From: Paguma larvata | Lineage: Eukaryota; Chordata; Mammalia; Carnivora; Viverridae | Assembly: GCA_030068075.1 (NCBI GenBank) | Contig: CM057831.1 | Span: forward strand, 10,087,370 to 10,151,369 | Direction: 5' to 3' | DNA length: 64,000 nucleotides | Shown here: in pieces, positions 21,665 to 32,410 of the stretch | Layout of the letters: each line of letters starts with the position of its first letter | How positions within the stretch are numbered: the first letter of the stretch is position 1 | Notes under the pieces: generated by a model | What the model was told of the DNA's origin: nothing | The model's database searches: none | Seen by the model: the letters and a program-made list of their open reading frames with translations, nothing else | Made by a program: the position numbers and the translations under genes

Positions 21665-22640
21665 ATTTGCTGAAAATGTAGCCAGCAATGGCGATGAGAT
21701 ATTGCTCTACATTAGGCAGACTGGAAACAATTTCTAAAAAGTCTGACAGTATCAAATGTAGGCAAAGGTGTGTCGTGGTGCAAATTCTTTTTTTGTCTTT
21801 AATGTTAATTTATTTTTGAGAGAGAGAGAAAGAGAGAGTGGGGGAGGGAGGGGCAGAGAAAGACAGAGACACAGAATCCAAAGCAGGCTCCAGGCTCAGT
21901 GCTGTCAGCACGGAGCCAGACACGGGGCTCGAACTCACGAGCTATGAGGTCATGACTTGAGCCGAAGTCAGATGCTTAACCGACTGAGCCACCCAGGCGC
22001 CCCAGGACTTCTTCTATCTACTGGCCATGGGAAAGCAAACTGGTGCAACACTTTGGAGGACGTCTCGGCATTTCTGGCTAAAGGTGGAAGTACGCTCATC
22101 TGATACTTTTGTGACTCTGCAACTACTTCTATCCCACAGAGAAACTCAGAGACCTCTGTAAGCATATGAGTACAAAAATGTTCACAGCTCCAAGCTGCGA
22201 GCCCTCCAAATGTCCATCTCTGTTAAAATGGACCAAGAGCCCGTGGTATAAACATGGCACAGAGCACCACACAGCACTGAAAATGCACAAATGATGAACC
22301 TCACAACAATAATATCGATCGAAATAAGGAAGACACAGAAGAATATATCAGGAATAATTTCATGAATACATTCCGCCGGAAAATAGTCAAAACCAAAAGA
22401 TACGCTGTAGTGACAGTATAAAACATACACTGTAGTGATAGTATAAAACAGAAAAGCAAAAAAGGGCTACTGGTTACCTCACAGGGAAGAATGGGGTTAC
22501 GGTTGGGAACGGGGCAGAGGGGGGACCCCCGGCACGCTGGTAATTGATAATGAGTGTTGGTTATGCTCGTTTCTACTTTATTATTACCCGTAAAGCTGCA
22601 CATATATGTCATATGTACTTTTGGTATTGTTTTCTATTGT
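21665..22640 (+). mobile_element. Old L1 3' region, split by a SINE
   Basis: CAATGGCGATGAGATATTGC, AAATGTAGGCAAAGGTGTG, a segment resembling GGTGCAACACTTTGGAGGAC, and CTCCAAATGTCCATCTCTG appear in the order of an old L1 3' region. A felid SINE at 21788-22003 interrupts it. Confidence 0.6.
21788..22003 (-). mobile_element. Felid CAN SINE, antisense
   Basis: A complete antisense copy with a GAGAGAGAGAAAGAGAGAG purine region and a CGACTGAGCCACCCAGGCGC head, inserted in the old L1. Confidence 0.93.
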
Positions 22641-23001
22641 GCAACGACAGGAGAAAATATACGGAGAGGAAGCTTGTTTAAGTTTTCAGAAAAACTCCAA
22701 AACAAAGGTCATAGAAAGTAAACACAGGGCACTAGTACTCCACCCTTTCCAGACAGGCTGGGGCCGGAGGAGTGGGGAAGAACCATGGACAGCTCCCCAA
22801 AGCCCAGCATCTATAACTCCATCTGGAAAAGGTCACACAGAAGAGCCTCCAATGATCCAACGGCAGACACAAATACACCTTGGGATCTCCCCTTCCCTGT
22901 TCTAATGGTAAGCCCACCGTCAGTGGATAGGGTGGGTGTGGACCTCAGATGGCCCTGATCCCCAAGGTCGTGGGAAAGAGCCACAAGGCCAGAGGGCTCA
23001 C

Positions 23002-23169
23002 CGGCCTCCTCAGTGCTGATGGTGAGCTCTTTGCTCGGCTCGCTGCGGCCAATCTTGTTGAAGGAGTACATGCGGATGCTGTAGACAGAGGCTGGGTGCA
23101 AGTCCACGATGTTGGCCTGGTTGATGGTGGGGGAGATGTTGCGTGTGGACTGCTTGAAGTCCCAGGAAT
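23002..23169 (-). CDS. DSCAML1: DSCAML1 exon: FN3-1, second half
   Basis: A 168-bp exon (56 codons, phase 1 to phase 1) completes the first FN3 domain. It reads [15 protein letters not shown], with an N-I-S sequon, then [21 protein letters not shown], the standard FN3 E-to-G strand pattern (L24, Y30, R33, N38, G41, S43). It ends ELTISTEEA. The acceptor is CTCTCTCTCCAG (AG at 23171-23170) and the donor GTGAGC from 23001. The same frame continues into the APDGPP start of the next domain. Confidence 0.97.
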
Positions 23170-24129
23170 CTGGAGAGAGAGCAACCATTTCAAACCACAG
23201 CCAGGAAAACCTCACAGCCCTTCCCCCAGCCTCAAGGACCAGCATAGCCCGATCTCTACTGTGATACCCGGAGGAGCTCCGGCTCCCCTCAGACTGCAGC
23301 CAGAGGGCACAGGCCCTAACGACCTCACAGAGAGAACAAGGATTCCGTTTCATGAAACTCAAGGAAACCAAGGGATGCCTGAGAACACGAGCAACAAATG
23401 CACTGGCACTCCTCTGCCTTGGGCCAGCTTGTGAGTTCCAGACTCAGATGGGAGTCGATCGATATGCTCCCCAAGGTCTCTTTCAAGATTCCCATTTTCT
23501 TGTTATCCTTACGTGTGTGATTGGCCAGCGCTCTTCTTCCTGGTCTCTCACACCACATCAGGGGCCTGTTGTAACCTTGAGATCCCTATCTACCCAGTGC
23601 CCAGAGTGAAGCCAAGTCTTCTCCCCCTTTATCCTTCTGCGTATGGTCTCCGTGTTTTCTTTCCTTGTGCACTTGTATGGTGTTGGTCTTGAGTGTCATT
23701 TGGTCTTTAGGGGGACAGACTGAGTGCCAGAGTCCCCAGCCCAAACCTTACCCTCTTTTGCTCACTAGCAGGAGAATGCTGAGTCTTTAGGTTCGGGGGC
23801 CAACAAAGAGATTAGCCTGTTCCTGATTCATCCAAGGGGACTGGCGGGCCATTCCAGGGCTGTTTGGCAAAATTGCAGAAAGTGAAAAACGCCACACAGG
23901 AACACTGTGACAGTCAACACTCTGCATATCCAGAGGAACCCAGTCATTCATTCGATATATTTTTTTTTGCTGTGCCTCTACCGTGGGATTCTCAAGAAAA
24001 ATGGGAAGGGGTTGCAGTGACAGCAAAGCCTCAGCTAGGATCTTCCAAACCCAGAATTCATAACTAGATTACTTTATTGGCACTTCATGTTGAAAAGAAA
24101 AAAAAAAAAGGCAGAGCACAAGGAAAGAA

Positions 24130-24340
24130 GCTGATAGTAAGGCTTAAAAATCTTCCCGGGGCATGTCCTGATGTCACTATTCAGTCTAATTTTCTACGCC
24201 TTTTAAATCCACAGTAGAGGATCCTGAAAATTCTCAGTAGAAAAGATTAAATTACATTCACTGCTGTTTAATCCCTAGAATAGGCGAGGAGGCAAGCATA
24301 TTCTAGAAAGACTGTTAGGAAGATTTTTTCCCCCCCTTTT
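24130..24340. promoter_or_regulatory. Candidate conserved non-coding island
   Basis: Non-repetitive AT-rich sequence around GATTAAATTACATTCACTGC and CTGTTTAATCCC. It is suggested only by composition and by homeodomain-like cores; function is not shown. Confidence 0.25.
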
Positions 24341-25029
24341 TTTAAAAAGGCTTATTCCTGATAGATCAGTTCACCAGAAGAGACTATCTATCCCATGCCC
24401 TCAGATTCTGGTTCATTGAGGTCTTGATGGTTTTCAAAACACCACTTCTAGCTTCATAGGCTCGGCATCTGTGAAGTGCACCGGCCCAGCTCCCCGTCTG
24501 CAGTTTTGCATTGAATTCTTTGGTTTCACGAGCCAAAGTCACAAATGGCAGGCTGTGGGTGCTCAGAAGCACATTTTTTTTCCTTCTTGTCTTTTAAAAC
24601 ATCCCAACCACCCAGAGAGTCCCTCGGTGGCTGGCAGGTTAAGCCAGCCTTGCAAATATGAGGGCTCCTACCTGCTGGGGACACCTCTTTGGTTTGGGAG
24701 GGAACGGGCTAGCAACACGGAAGCAGGTGTTTGCTTCTCTCTGTGGCAATCCTGGGAGCTGGCGCCAGCTCCCACATCATACTTGATGCGTTTATGGGAG
24801 AGGGACAGTAATCGTGAGTCAGTGAGGGAGGGGGCCTCATGATATGCGTGAACACAGAGGGACTAACCCTATAAACTATATTTATTTGCATATACATATA
24901 CACACGCATTTAATTGGAAGAGACTTGCTGTCTATAATGGTGCGAAAGACTAACACAGGAGGTATTGAGGATAGAAATTGACATGAAAGTGACATTTTCT
25001 TCACAATAGATTCAGATGATCATTTCCTC

Positions 25030-25290
25030 ACTTGTACCAGCACCACAGCAGTGATAACTTGTCCCTCTGTGTGTTTGAGTCACCTGCTATCAACTTGTCC
25101 CGTGACAGTGGAGGTTAACATCGTTCATTTAGCTTCGGTGGCCCTCCGTCAGATTCCTCCACTTACCGCAAAGTTACTATTTGCCCCTCTGTCGTTAATA
25201 AAGGCCTCGGAGGGATTTACTGAGCGATGTGCAGAAATCATCACATTTGCATCTTCGTTTCTCTTTGCTTATAGTTTGCTTTGGAAAACG
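25030..25290. promoter_or_regulatory. Candidate conserved non-coding island
   Basis: Non-repetitive sequence with balanced composition, including TGTCGTTAATAAAGGCC and CACATTTGCATC (octamer-like). Suggested as a regulatory candidate only. Confidence 0.25.
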
Positions 25291-26124
25291 AAGGCTATCT
25301 CTTTTGTTTCCTTGGAATACGAGCCTTTGCAAACTGGGGTTTTAATCCATCAGGCCTCGGTCCCTGTTTCCCTTCTATTCCACACATTCATGTCACAGAC
25401 ATCCTCTTCTTTCCTACTTCTTTGTATTTTCAAACAACGCCTCCAAGAATCGTATTATTAATGCCCGTCAAGTGTGTTAAGTTTCTAAAATATAGCTCAG
25501 CACAAATGATACAAATTTTCAGAGAAATCGAAGACTTGGAAACAATTGCTCTAACTCATTGGATCCCAGTGTGTGTGTGTGCTCACCCCCTAGCGTGTTT
25601 ACAAAATACAAAGAGCATCATCCAAAAATAGATTTACAAGATTTACACAATTGAAAATAATCTTGATTTCACTGACGTGAAAATTTCCGTCTCTATCGCG
25701 TCGTCTCGTGTATGCCTACTTCCTATTTTAATGTATGTTTATGTGCATACAATGTTAACATTATTTGATTCATTCTTTCTTGTTACCTTCTTAACGTGTT
25801 TCTGTTGTGTTTGTATTATTCTTCTCCCTTACGGAAACCGCTATAAACGTTCATTAGGGCTGTCTCTGTGTTCCTTTCAGATAAATTCCAGTTAAGAGAA
25901 ATCGGAGCAAAACCCGGGCTTTACCATTTACTGGATGTTTGACAAAATACTCTCATAAAAGAGGAAGAATAATATTATTATTCTCAGAGTATTTATGTGG
26001 TTCATGCATTCATATATAAAAAACTGTTAGAAAGATATGTAGTATATAGTAAATTTTCAAAAGGGCTTGTTGTTGCTATGCTCACAATCCATTAGGCCTG
26101 TGAATTCCATACGACCCTTTCATT

Positions 26125-26285
26125 GGACCACAGACGCTGGTGTTCACTAGTTAAAAATGAGCTTGTTACAAATGCGGAAACCCAGGTCCCACCCCAGACC
26201 TCCTGAACGAGACAGAATCTGCATTTTTCCAAGGTCTCCATTTTGTTTCTGTGCACACTAACATTTGAGAAGCACACTCCTGACT
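26125..26285 (-). mobile_element. MER5-type hAT-Charlie element
   Basis: GAGCTTGTTACAAATGCGGA, CAGGTCCCACCCCAGACCTC and ACTAACATTTGAGAAGCACA are the complement of the MER5A consensus in order. Confidence 0.7.
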
Positions 26286-26607
26286 CACCGTAACTTTTCC
26301 ATCTGAGACACATACACCATTTATCCTGTATGCTATAAATACGACACTCAAAAATGCGTACGCCTGTGGTGGTGCCTTAATTTTATCACTTATCTTCCAG
26401 AAAAATAATCCCCACAGTGGTTTCTGGGGATCGAGTGCCGTCTTCTTTCCCAAGAGCTAGAGAATATTACTGTGCAAAACATGATCTTTTTGGATAATTC
26501 AGGACACTCTCCTAAGTCACGACCAGTTCTCTTAACTCTCTGGTTTCAGCTCGGGTCAAATTATGAACTCTGCCCATGGCCACGTAGTAAACAGTTTTGT
26601 GTTTCAA

Positions 26608-26710
26608 AGATGGCTGGCCTTTGGGGATGTGGCCATAGAACCGTGTCATGAGGAGCGGGGATTGTACAGGGATGTGACGTTGGGGAACCGCAGGCGCCTG
26701 GGCTCTGCAG
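26608..26710 (+). pseudogene. KRAB A-box exon relic (zinc-finger gene fossil)
   Basis: On the strand opposite to DSCAML1 the frame reads WLAFGDVAIE, then HEERG, then LYRDVTLGNRRRLGS. This aligns to a KRAB A box (DVAIEFS, QEEW, LYRDVMLENYRNL). About eight to nine codons between EEW and LYRDV are deleted, EEW has become EER, and the FS after DVAIE is changed. The sequence ends CTCTGCAG followed by GTGAGA, a donor where KRAB A exons normally end. No KRAB B box, zinc fingers or other exons were found nearby. KRAB A boxes recruit TRIM28 in KRAB-zinc-finger repressors; this copy lacks needed residues and is not expected to work. Confidence 0.7.
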
Positions 26711-27834
26711 GTGAGATAGAAACTCCCCCAGAAACACCTAATTCGCCCTCCAGGCTTTGGCTCCACTGTTTGTAGAATGTCTCTTGGAGCGTCCGCTCTG
26801 TGTGACAGGGTTTCAGATCCCTGCTTTCAAGGACAGAATTGGGAGTTTGTTGGTAAAGAAAAGAATGACTTCGTCGCGTCTCGCCATGCCTTTAAACTTC
26901 CTCTTTTCTGAGGTAACCTACATCCTTTACTTGCGATTAGTGGTAATTCTATACATTCATTGGCATAAAATATTGTTGCCCCATCTTACTATCCAATTTC
27001 TACCCCTTAGTTTTGACCCGGTAATACTCAGAAGTGGAACATAGGATCTGAAGTTTTTACTATACTAGCAACAGTAAAGGTGCTGTCAGAAAACGGTGTT
27101 TCGGGAAACCATGTTCTAGAATATTCTAACATCCTACAACGTCCTCTCTTCTCACCTGAGCACAACCCTGGTTTGGAAATTGGAGAATCTCCAGAAAAGC
27201 CATGTCCTGTTTCCTAATAAACAGGCCTTGCTGTCACCTGGTCACCTTTTTGGAGCAAAAAGGAAAGACCCCTGGGCTGTGAGGAGGAAGGAGACAAAAG
27301 CCAACACAGCCCGGTGGGGGCTAGGGGGGCAAGTGGGAGTGACTGAGGCAGAGGGCACAGGGGAGAGGTCCAAAGGTCACAGAAGAAGCCAGACTTGGGA
27401 AGGTCTGCTTCAACGGAAATGATTTTTGGGACACCTAGGTTTTCTGCTGCTGTCACCGAGGGAGACACCTCCCCGGCCCTCCAGCACACGACCCACCAGA
27501 GTTCAGACTCCGTAATTTCACTGGGGCACAATGCACCTCCTTAAAATGAGCCCATCGAATCTTCCATTCCGCTTGGAATTTTCTGCGTTCTTTGTAAGAA
27601 CTAACTTTAGAAATTTCAAGTCCTTACGCCCCAGTCCCTCAACAGTACAAGAGGGTCATGCATCCATTTACCTCTAGAATTCTTTCTTTTGTTGAAGTGT
27701 AGCTGACAAAGAACATGATAGTAGTTTCAGGTGTACCACGTAATGATTCAATATTTACATACCTTGTGAAGCGATCACTAGCTTCAGTCGAGCTGCTGTC
27801 TGTCACCTACGACATTTTTTTCTTATGATGAGAA

Positions 27835-28048
27835 TCCTCAGTATTTAGTCTCTTGAGTTTATTCATTTTGAGAGAGAGAGAGAGAGAGTGCAAGGGGAAG
27901 GGCAGAGGGAAAGGGAGCGAGGAAATCCCCAGTAGGCTCCGTGTTGTCAGTGCAGAGCCCGATGCGGGACTCGAGCCCACGAACCACGAGACCATGACCT
28001 GAGCCGAAATCGAGATTTGGACGCTTAACTAAGCCACTCAGGCACCCC
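27835..28048 (-). mobile_element. Felid CAN SINE, antisense
   Basis: A (GA)n purine region, GACCATGACCTGAGCCGAAA and a final CACTCAGGCACCCC mark an antisense CAN SINE with some decay in the tRNA-like head (AAGCCACTCAG). Confidence 0.9.
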
Positions 28049-28403
28049 CACTCAGGCAACTTTTAAACATGCAAATGATATTTTGTCTACAGACACCATG
28101 CTATACATCACTTCCCCGTGACTGGTTTATTTTATAACTGGAAGTTTATACCTCCTGATGGCCTTCACGCATTCCACCTACTAGCAAAGCTCCTTCCTGC
28201 TGGCAACCATCAGTCTGTTCTCTGTATCTACGAAGTTTATTATGTGGGTTTGTTTTGTTTTTTAAATCCCACATTTAAAGGAAATCAGGTGGTATTTGTC
28301 CTTTTCTGTCTGACTTATTTCACTTGGCGTAATACCCTCCGGGTCCATCCGTGTTGTTGCGAATGGCAAAATTTCACTCTTTTTTATGGCTGAATAATAT
28401 TCC

Positions 28404-28408
<5 letters not shown>

Positions 28409-28450
<42 letters not shown>
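28409..28450. repeat. (GT)21 microsatellite
   Basis: An uninterrupted GT run of 42 bp inside the antisense L1, at the place where such L1 copies carry a TATATA/TGTGTA motif. Confidence 0.98.
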
Positions 28451-28451
<1 letters not shown>

Positions 28452-28577
28452 TACCCCACATCTTTTTTTTATCCATTCATTTATCTATGGACTTAGGTTG
28501 CTTCCATACCTTAAGGTGTTATAAATCATGCACCAAGAACACAGGGGTGCATACATATTTTTGAATTAGAATTTTGG

Positions 28578-28787
28578 GGGGCACCTGGCTGGCTCAGTCG
28601 GTTAAGCGTCCGACTTCAGCTCAGGTCATGATCTCATGGCTCGTGAATTTAAGCCCAGCGTCGGGCTCTTTGCTGACAGCTCGGAGGCCGGAGCCTGCTT
28701 CGGATTGTGTATCTCCCTCCCTCTCTCTGCCCCTCCCCTGCTCGTGCTCTCTCTCAAAAATAAACAGTAAAAAATAAAAAAAAAAAA
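28578..28787 (+). mobile_element. Felid CAN SINE, sense
   Basis: It starts GGGGCACCTGGCTGGCTCAG, has CAGGTCATGATCTCATGGCT and CTCTCTCAAAAATAAACAGT, and ends in an A-rich tail. AGAATTTTGG before it resembles AGAATTTTTGG after it, a slightly imperfect target duplication. Confidence 0.93.
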
Positions 28788-28989
28788 AGAATTTTTGGTT
28801 TCTTTGGATAAATACCTAGAAATGGAGCTGCTGAATCGTAGACTAATTCTATTTTCAAGTTTCTGGGAAACCTCCATGCTGTTTTCCATAGCGGCTGCAA
28901 CATTTGACCTTCTCACCGACGGCGCAAGAAGGTTCCTTCTTTTCCACATCCTTGCCAACACTTGTTATTTCTTGTGTATTCAATTCATC

Positions 28990-30610
28990 GAAGGCTGAGA
29001 GCAGCGGGGAAGCTGCCGAAGAAAAGCCCGGAACTTGCAGAGGTTGCTTCACGAGGTTTAAGGAAAGAAACCATCTCTAACATGAAGGTGTCAGGTGTGG
29101 CGGCAAGTGCTGAGAAGAAGCTGCAGCAAGTTACCCAGAAGATAGGTAAGAGAATTAACGAAGGGGGCTACACTGACCATAGATTTTCAGGGTAGACGAA
29201 ACAGCCTTCTCTCAGAAGATGCCATCTAGGACTTTCATGGGGAAAGTCAGTGTTTGGTGTCAAAGCTTCAAAGGACCGGTTGATTCTCCTCTTACGGGCT
29301 AATGCAGCTGGTGACTTAAAGTTGAAGCCAACGCTCATGTAACGTTCCAAAAATCCTAGGTCCCTGAAGACTGATGCTTCAGCTACTCTGCCTGTGCTCT
29401 AGAAATAGGACAACAAAGCCTGGATGCTGGCACATCTGTTTATAACGTGGTTTGCTGAATATTTCAAGCCCGCTGTTGAGACTTACTGGTCAGAAAAAAA
29501 GATTCCTCTCAAAATATTACTGCTCGTGGACAACGCGCCTGACACGAGGTCTGATGGGAAGGCACAGCGAGTGCCATTTGCCTGCCCGCTAACACGACAT
29601 CCGTTCTGCAGCCCATGGATCACGGCGTCATTTCGACTTCCAAGTCTTATTATTTTCAGAAAATACATTTCGTAAGGCTCTAGCTGCCACAGATAGCGGT
29701 TCCTCTGACGGATCTGAGCAAAGTAAATTGAAAATCTCCCAGAAAGGACTTGCCGTTCTATAAGCCATTAAGGACATTTGTGATTCACGGGGAGAGGTCA
29801 GAATACCAACATTAACAGGAATTTGGAAGAAGCTGATCGCGACCCTCGTGTAGACTTTGAGGGGTTCAAGACTTCAGTGGAGGAAGCGGCTGCAGATGCG
29901 GTGGAAATAACAAGAGAACAAGGATTAGAAGTGGAACCTGAAGACGGACTGCGTGGCTGTAATCTCAAGAATCAAACTCGAATGAATGAGGAGTTGCTTT
30001 ATGCGGAGGAGCAAACTAAGTGGGTTCTTTTGTTTAAATTTCTTTAAATGTTTTATTTATTTTTGAGGGGCAGAGAGAGAGGTGTGTGTGTATGGGGGGG
30101 CGGCGAGGATCCAAAGTGGGCTCTGTGCTGACAGCAGAGAGCCTGGTGCAGAAGTTGAACTCATGAGCTGTGAGACCATGACCTGAGCCCAAGGCAGACT
30201 TCCTGACTGAGCCAGGTGCCCTAAGAAGGTGCCCCAAGAAGGCGGTGTCTTGAGATGGAATCTATGCCTGGGAGAGATACCCTGAAGACTGCTAAAGTGA
30301 CAGCAAAAGATTTAGAAAAGGACATGAACTTAGCTGACAAAGCTGCGGCAGGGTTTGAGAGAACGGACACCAATTCTGAAAGAAATTCTGTGGGTAAAAT
30401 GCTATCAAACAGCATCAGTTGCTACAGAGAAATCACGTGCGAAAGGGAAAGTCCGTAGATGAGGAAAACTTCGTTGTTGGCTTATTTTAAGAAATTGCCG
30501 CAAATACTCCAACCTTCAGCAACCACCGCTCTGATCAAGCGGCCGTCACCAGCACTGAGGCAGGACCCTCCACCCGCAAAAAGATTATGACTCATTGAAA
30601 GCTCAGATGA
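28990..30610 (+). pseudogene. Degenerate Tigger1 transposase (TIGD1-like)
   Basis: Decayed frames keep the order of the pogo/Tigger DDE transposase. Visible blocks are [74 protein letters not shown] (the DNAP block with a catalytic Asp), FEGFKTSVEEAAADAVEI and LADKAAAGFERTDTN. The protein end (FKKLP, QDPPPAKRL-like) is also recognisable. Many stops and frameshifts are present, the N-terminal DNA-binding part is missing, and a SINE splits it near 30037-30221. The human domesticated relative is TIGD1; nothing suggests domestication here. Confidence 0.88.
30037..30221 (-). mobile_element. Felid CAN SINE inside Tigger1 transposase
   Basis: TTTATTTATTTTTGAGGGGC at one end and GACTGAGCCAGGTGCCC at the other mark an antisense, moderately decayed CAN SINE. 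It lies between the transposase blocks ending EEQTKW and starting MESMPG. Confidence 0.85.
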
Positions 30611-30639
30611 TAGTTTGCATTTTTATGATAAATTAGTTT

Positions 30640-30833
30640 TTAATGTCTATTAATTTATTTGGGGGGGGGAGTGAGCACTAGCAGGGGAGGAGCAGAGAAA
30701 GAGCCTCCCAAGCAGGCTCCGTTGTTGTCAGGGCAGAGCCAGATGCGTGGCTTGAACCCACGAACTGTGAGATCGTGACCGGAGCCGAAATCAAGAGTCA
30801 GACGCTTAACTGACTGAGCCACCCAGGCTCCCC
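30640..30833 (-). mobile_element. Felid CAN SINE inside Tigger1 3' region
   Basis: Antisense copy from TTTTTAATGTCTATTAATTT to ACTGAGCCACCCAGGCTCCC, shorter in the pyrimidine region than the others. It separates the transposase end from the terminal repeat region of Tigger1. Confidence 0.9.
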
Positions 30834-31418
30834 TACAAAAAATTATTTTTAAATTAAGGTACATACATTGTTTTTTTCCAAACGAAATGCTATGGCACAC
30901 TTAATAGACTACAGAATAGTGTACACGTAACTTTTACAGTCACTGGGAAACCAAAAATTAATTTGACTTGCTTCCTCTTGGTGTTCTGGAACTGAACCAG
31001 CAATATCTCCAAGATGTGCTTATAATTATTGATAAGTATGTACTTACTGCCACTGGTTAATTGTTTTCTGCCTGTTTTATAGTTTCTTTCTGTTTCTTCT
31101 TTGCTCTCTTCACCTGTGGTTTGCTGACTTTCTTTAGTGGTGTACTTAAATTGTTTTCTCATTTTCTCTTGTGTATCTACTCTAGGTTTTCACTATGAGG
31201 CTCACATAGAATAGCTTATATATAATAGTCTATTTTAAGTTAAGAGCAACTTAAGTTTTGAATGCATTCTAAAACTCTACCTTTTTACTCTTGTTGTATG
31301 TTTTTGATGACACACTTCACATCTTTTTGTGTATCCCTTAACTAATTATTGTAGTTATACATATTTTTACTACTTTTGGCTTTTAATCGTCATACTAGCT
31401 TTTTGAGTGATTAATCCA

Positions 31419-31422
<4 letters not shown>

Positions 31423-31460
<38 letters not shown>

Positions 31461-31573
31461 AGAGAGAGAGAGAGGGAGGGAGAGAGGGAGGGAGAGAGGG
31501 AGAGAGGGAGAGAGAGAGGGAAGAGAGGGAGAGAGAGAGGGAGAGAGAGAGGGAGAGAGAGAGGGAGAGAGAG
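31423..31573. repeat. (TA)n followed by (GA)n/(GAGG)n simple repeat
   Basis: About 35 bp of TA repeats is followed by about 115 bp of GAGA and GAGGGA repeats, a composite that is very likely polymorphic. Confidence 0.97.
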
Positions 31574-31912
31574 CGATTTTTACTTTCATGTTTTCTTGTT
31601 ATTAATTCGTGCCCTTTCTCTTCAGCTTAAAGAAGTCCTGTTAACATTTGTTGTAAGATCAATTTAGTGGTGATGAACTCATTTAACTTTTGCTTGTCTG
31701 GAAAACCCTTGTCTCTCCTTCAATTCTGAATGATAATCTTGCTGGGTAGACTATTCTTGGTTGGGAATTTTTTCCCTTTGGCACTTTGAATACACCAGGC
31801 CACTCCCTTTTGGCCTGCAAAGTTTCTGAGAAATCTGCTAATAATCTTATAGGGTTTCTCCTGTCTATAACAAGTTATCTTTCTCTTGCTGCTTTAAAGA
31901 TTCTCCCCTTTA

Positions 31913-32122
31913 GGGGTGCCTGGGTGGCTCAGTTGGTTAAGTGCCGACTTTGACTCAGGTCATGATCTCACCGTCTCTGAGTTCAAGCCCCCCGTCAGGC
32001 TCTGTGCTGACGCCTCAGAGCCTGGAGCCTGCTTCAGATTCTGTATCTCCCTCTCTCTCTGCCCTTCCCCTACTCATACTCTGTCTCTATGTCTCTCAAA
32101 AATAAATAAACGTTAAAAAAAA
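31913..32122 (+). mobile_element. Felid CAN SINE with perfect 20-bp target duplication
   Basis: It starts GGGGTGCCTGGGTGGCTCAG and ends AATAAATAAACGTTAAAAAA. The flanks 31893-31912 and 32123-32142 are identical over 20 bp, so removing the SINE restores the L1 text. Confidence 0.96.
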
Positions 32123-32284
32123 TTTAAAGATTCTCCCCTTTATCTGTAATTTTTGACATTTGAATTACGATGCGTCTTGGTGTGCATCTCTTTGGGTTTA
32201 TCTTCTCTGGGTCTCTCTGGGCTTCCTGAATCCGGATGTTTGTTCTCTTCCCTTGGCTGGGGAAAATTTTCAGCCATTATTACT

Positions 32285-32410
32285 TTATTTTTTTTAATTT
32301 TAATTTTATTATTTATTTTTTAAGGTAAGCTCTACACACATGTGGGGCTCGAATTCATGACCCCAAGATCAACAGTCCAATGCTCTACCAACTGAACCAC
32401 CCAGGTGCCC
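32285..32410 (-). mobile_element. Older-type CAN SINE with 14-bp target duplication
   Basis: This shorter type lacks the GA-rich middle: GGTAAGCTCTACACACATG, GGGGCTCGAATTCATGACCC, ACCAACTGAACCACCCAGGT. It is flanked by an identical 14-bp duplication (32271-32284 and 32411-32424). Confidence 0.92.

Larger units (their letters stand above)
21486..23001 (-). other. DSCAML1: DSCAML1 intron, 1,516 bp
   Basis: Nearly all of it is an old L1 3' region (21665-22640) interrupted by a felid SINE. The last 350 bases next to the FN3-1 exon are unique. Confidence 0.7.
27675..28975 (-). mobile_element. L1 3' end, antisense, split by two SINEs and (GT)n
   Basis: Plus-strand text such as GTTTCAGGTGTACCACGTAA, TCCCACATTTAAAGGAAATC, GTCCATCCGTGTTGTTGCGA, GGCTGAATAATATTCCACTC, TTATCTATGGACTTAGGTTG and CCTCCATGCTGTTTTCCATA is the complement of a mid-age L1 3' end. 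SINEs at 27835-28048 and 28578-28787 and a (GT)21 run interrupt it. Confidence 0.8.
28985..31022 (+). mobile_element. Tigger1 (TcMar-Tigger) DNA transposon, 5' truncated
   Basis: It begins inside the transposase gene and runs to the right-hand terminal inverted repeat, where GTTCTGGAACTGAACCAGCA and ATATCTCCAAG end near 31022. The non-coding part after the gene (TGGCACACTTAATAGACTAC, TTTACAGTCACTGGGAAACC) also matches Tigger1. Two felid SINEs are inserted (30037-30221 and 30640-30833). The left third, including the left terminal repeat, is missing at the junction with the L1 at about 28975. Confidence 0.88.

Noticed and set aside
29424..30458. A possible new plus-strand gene with several protein-like frames
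   Set aside because: The frames are pieces of a dead Tigger1 transposase with stops, frameshifts and SINE insertions.
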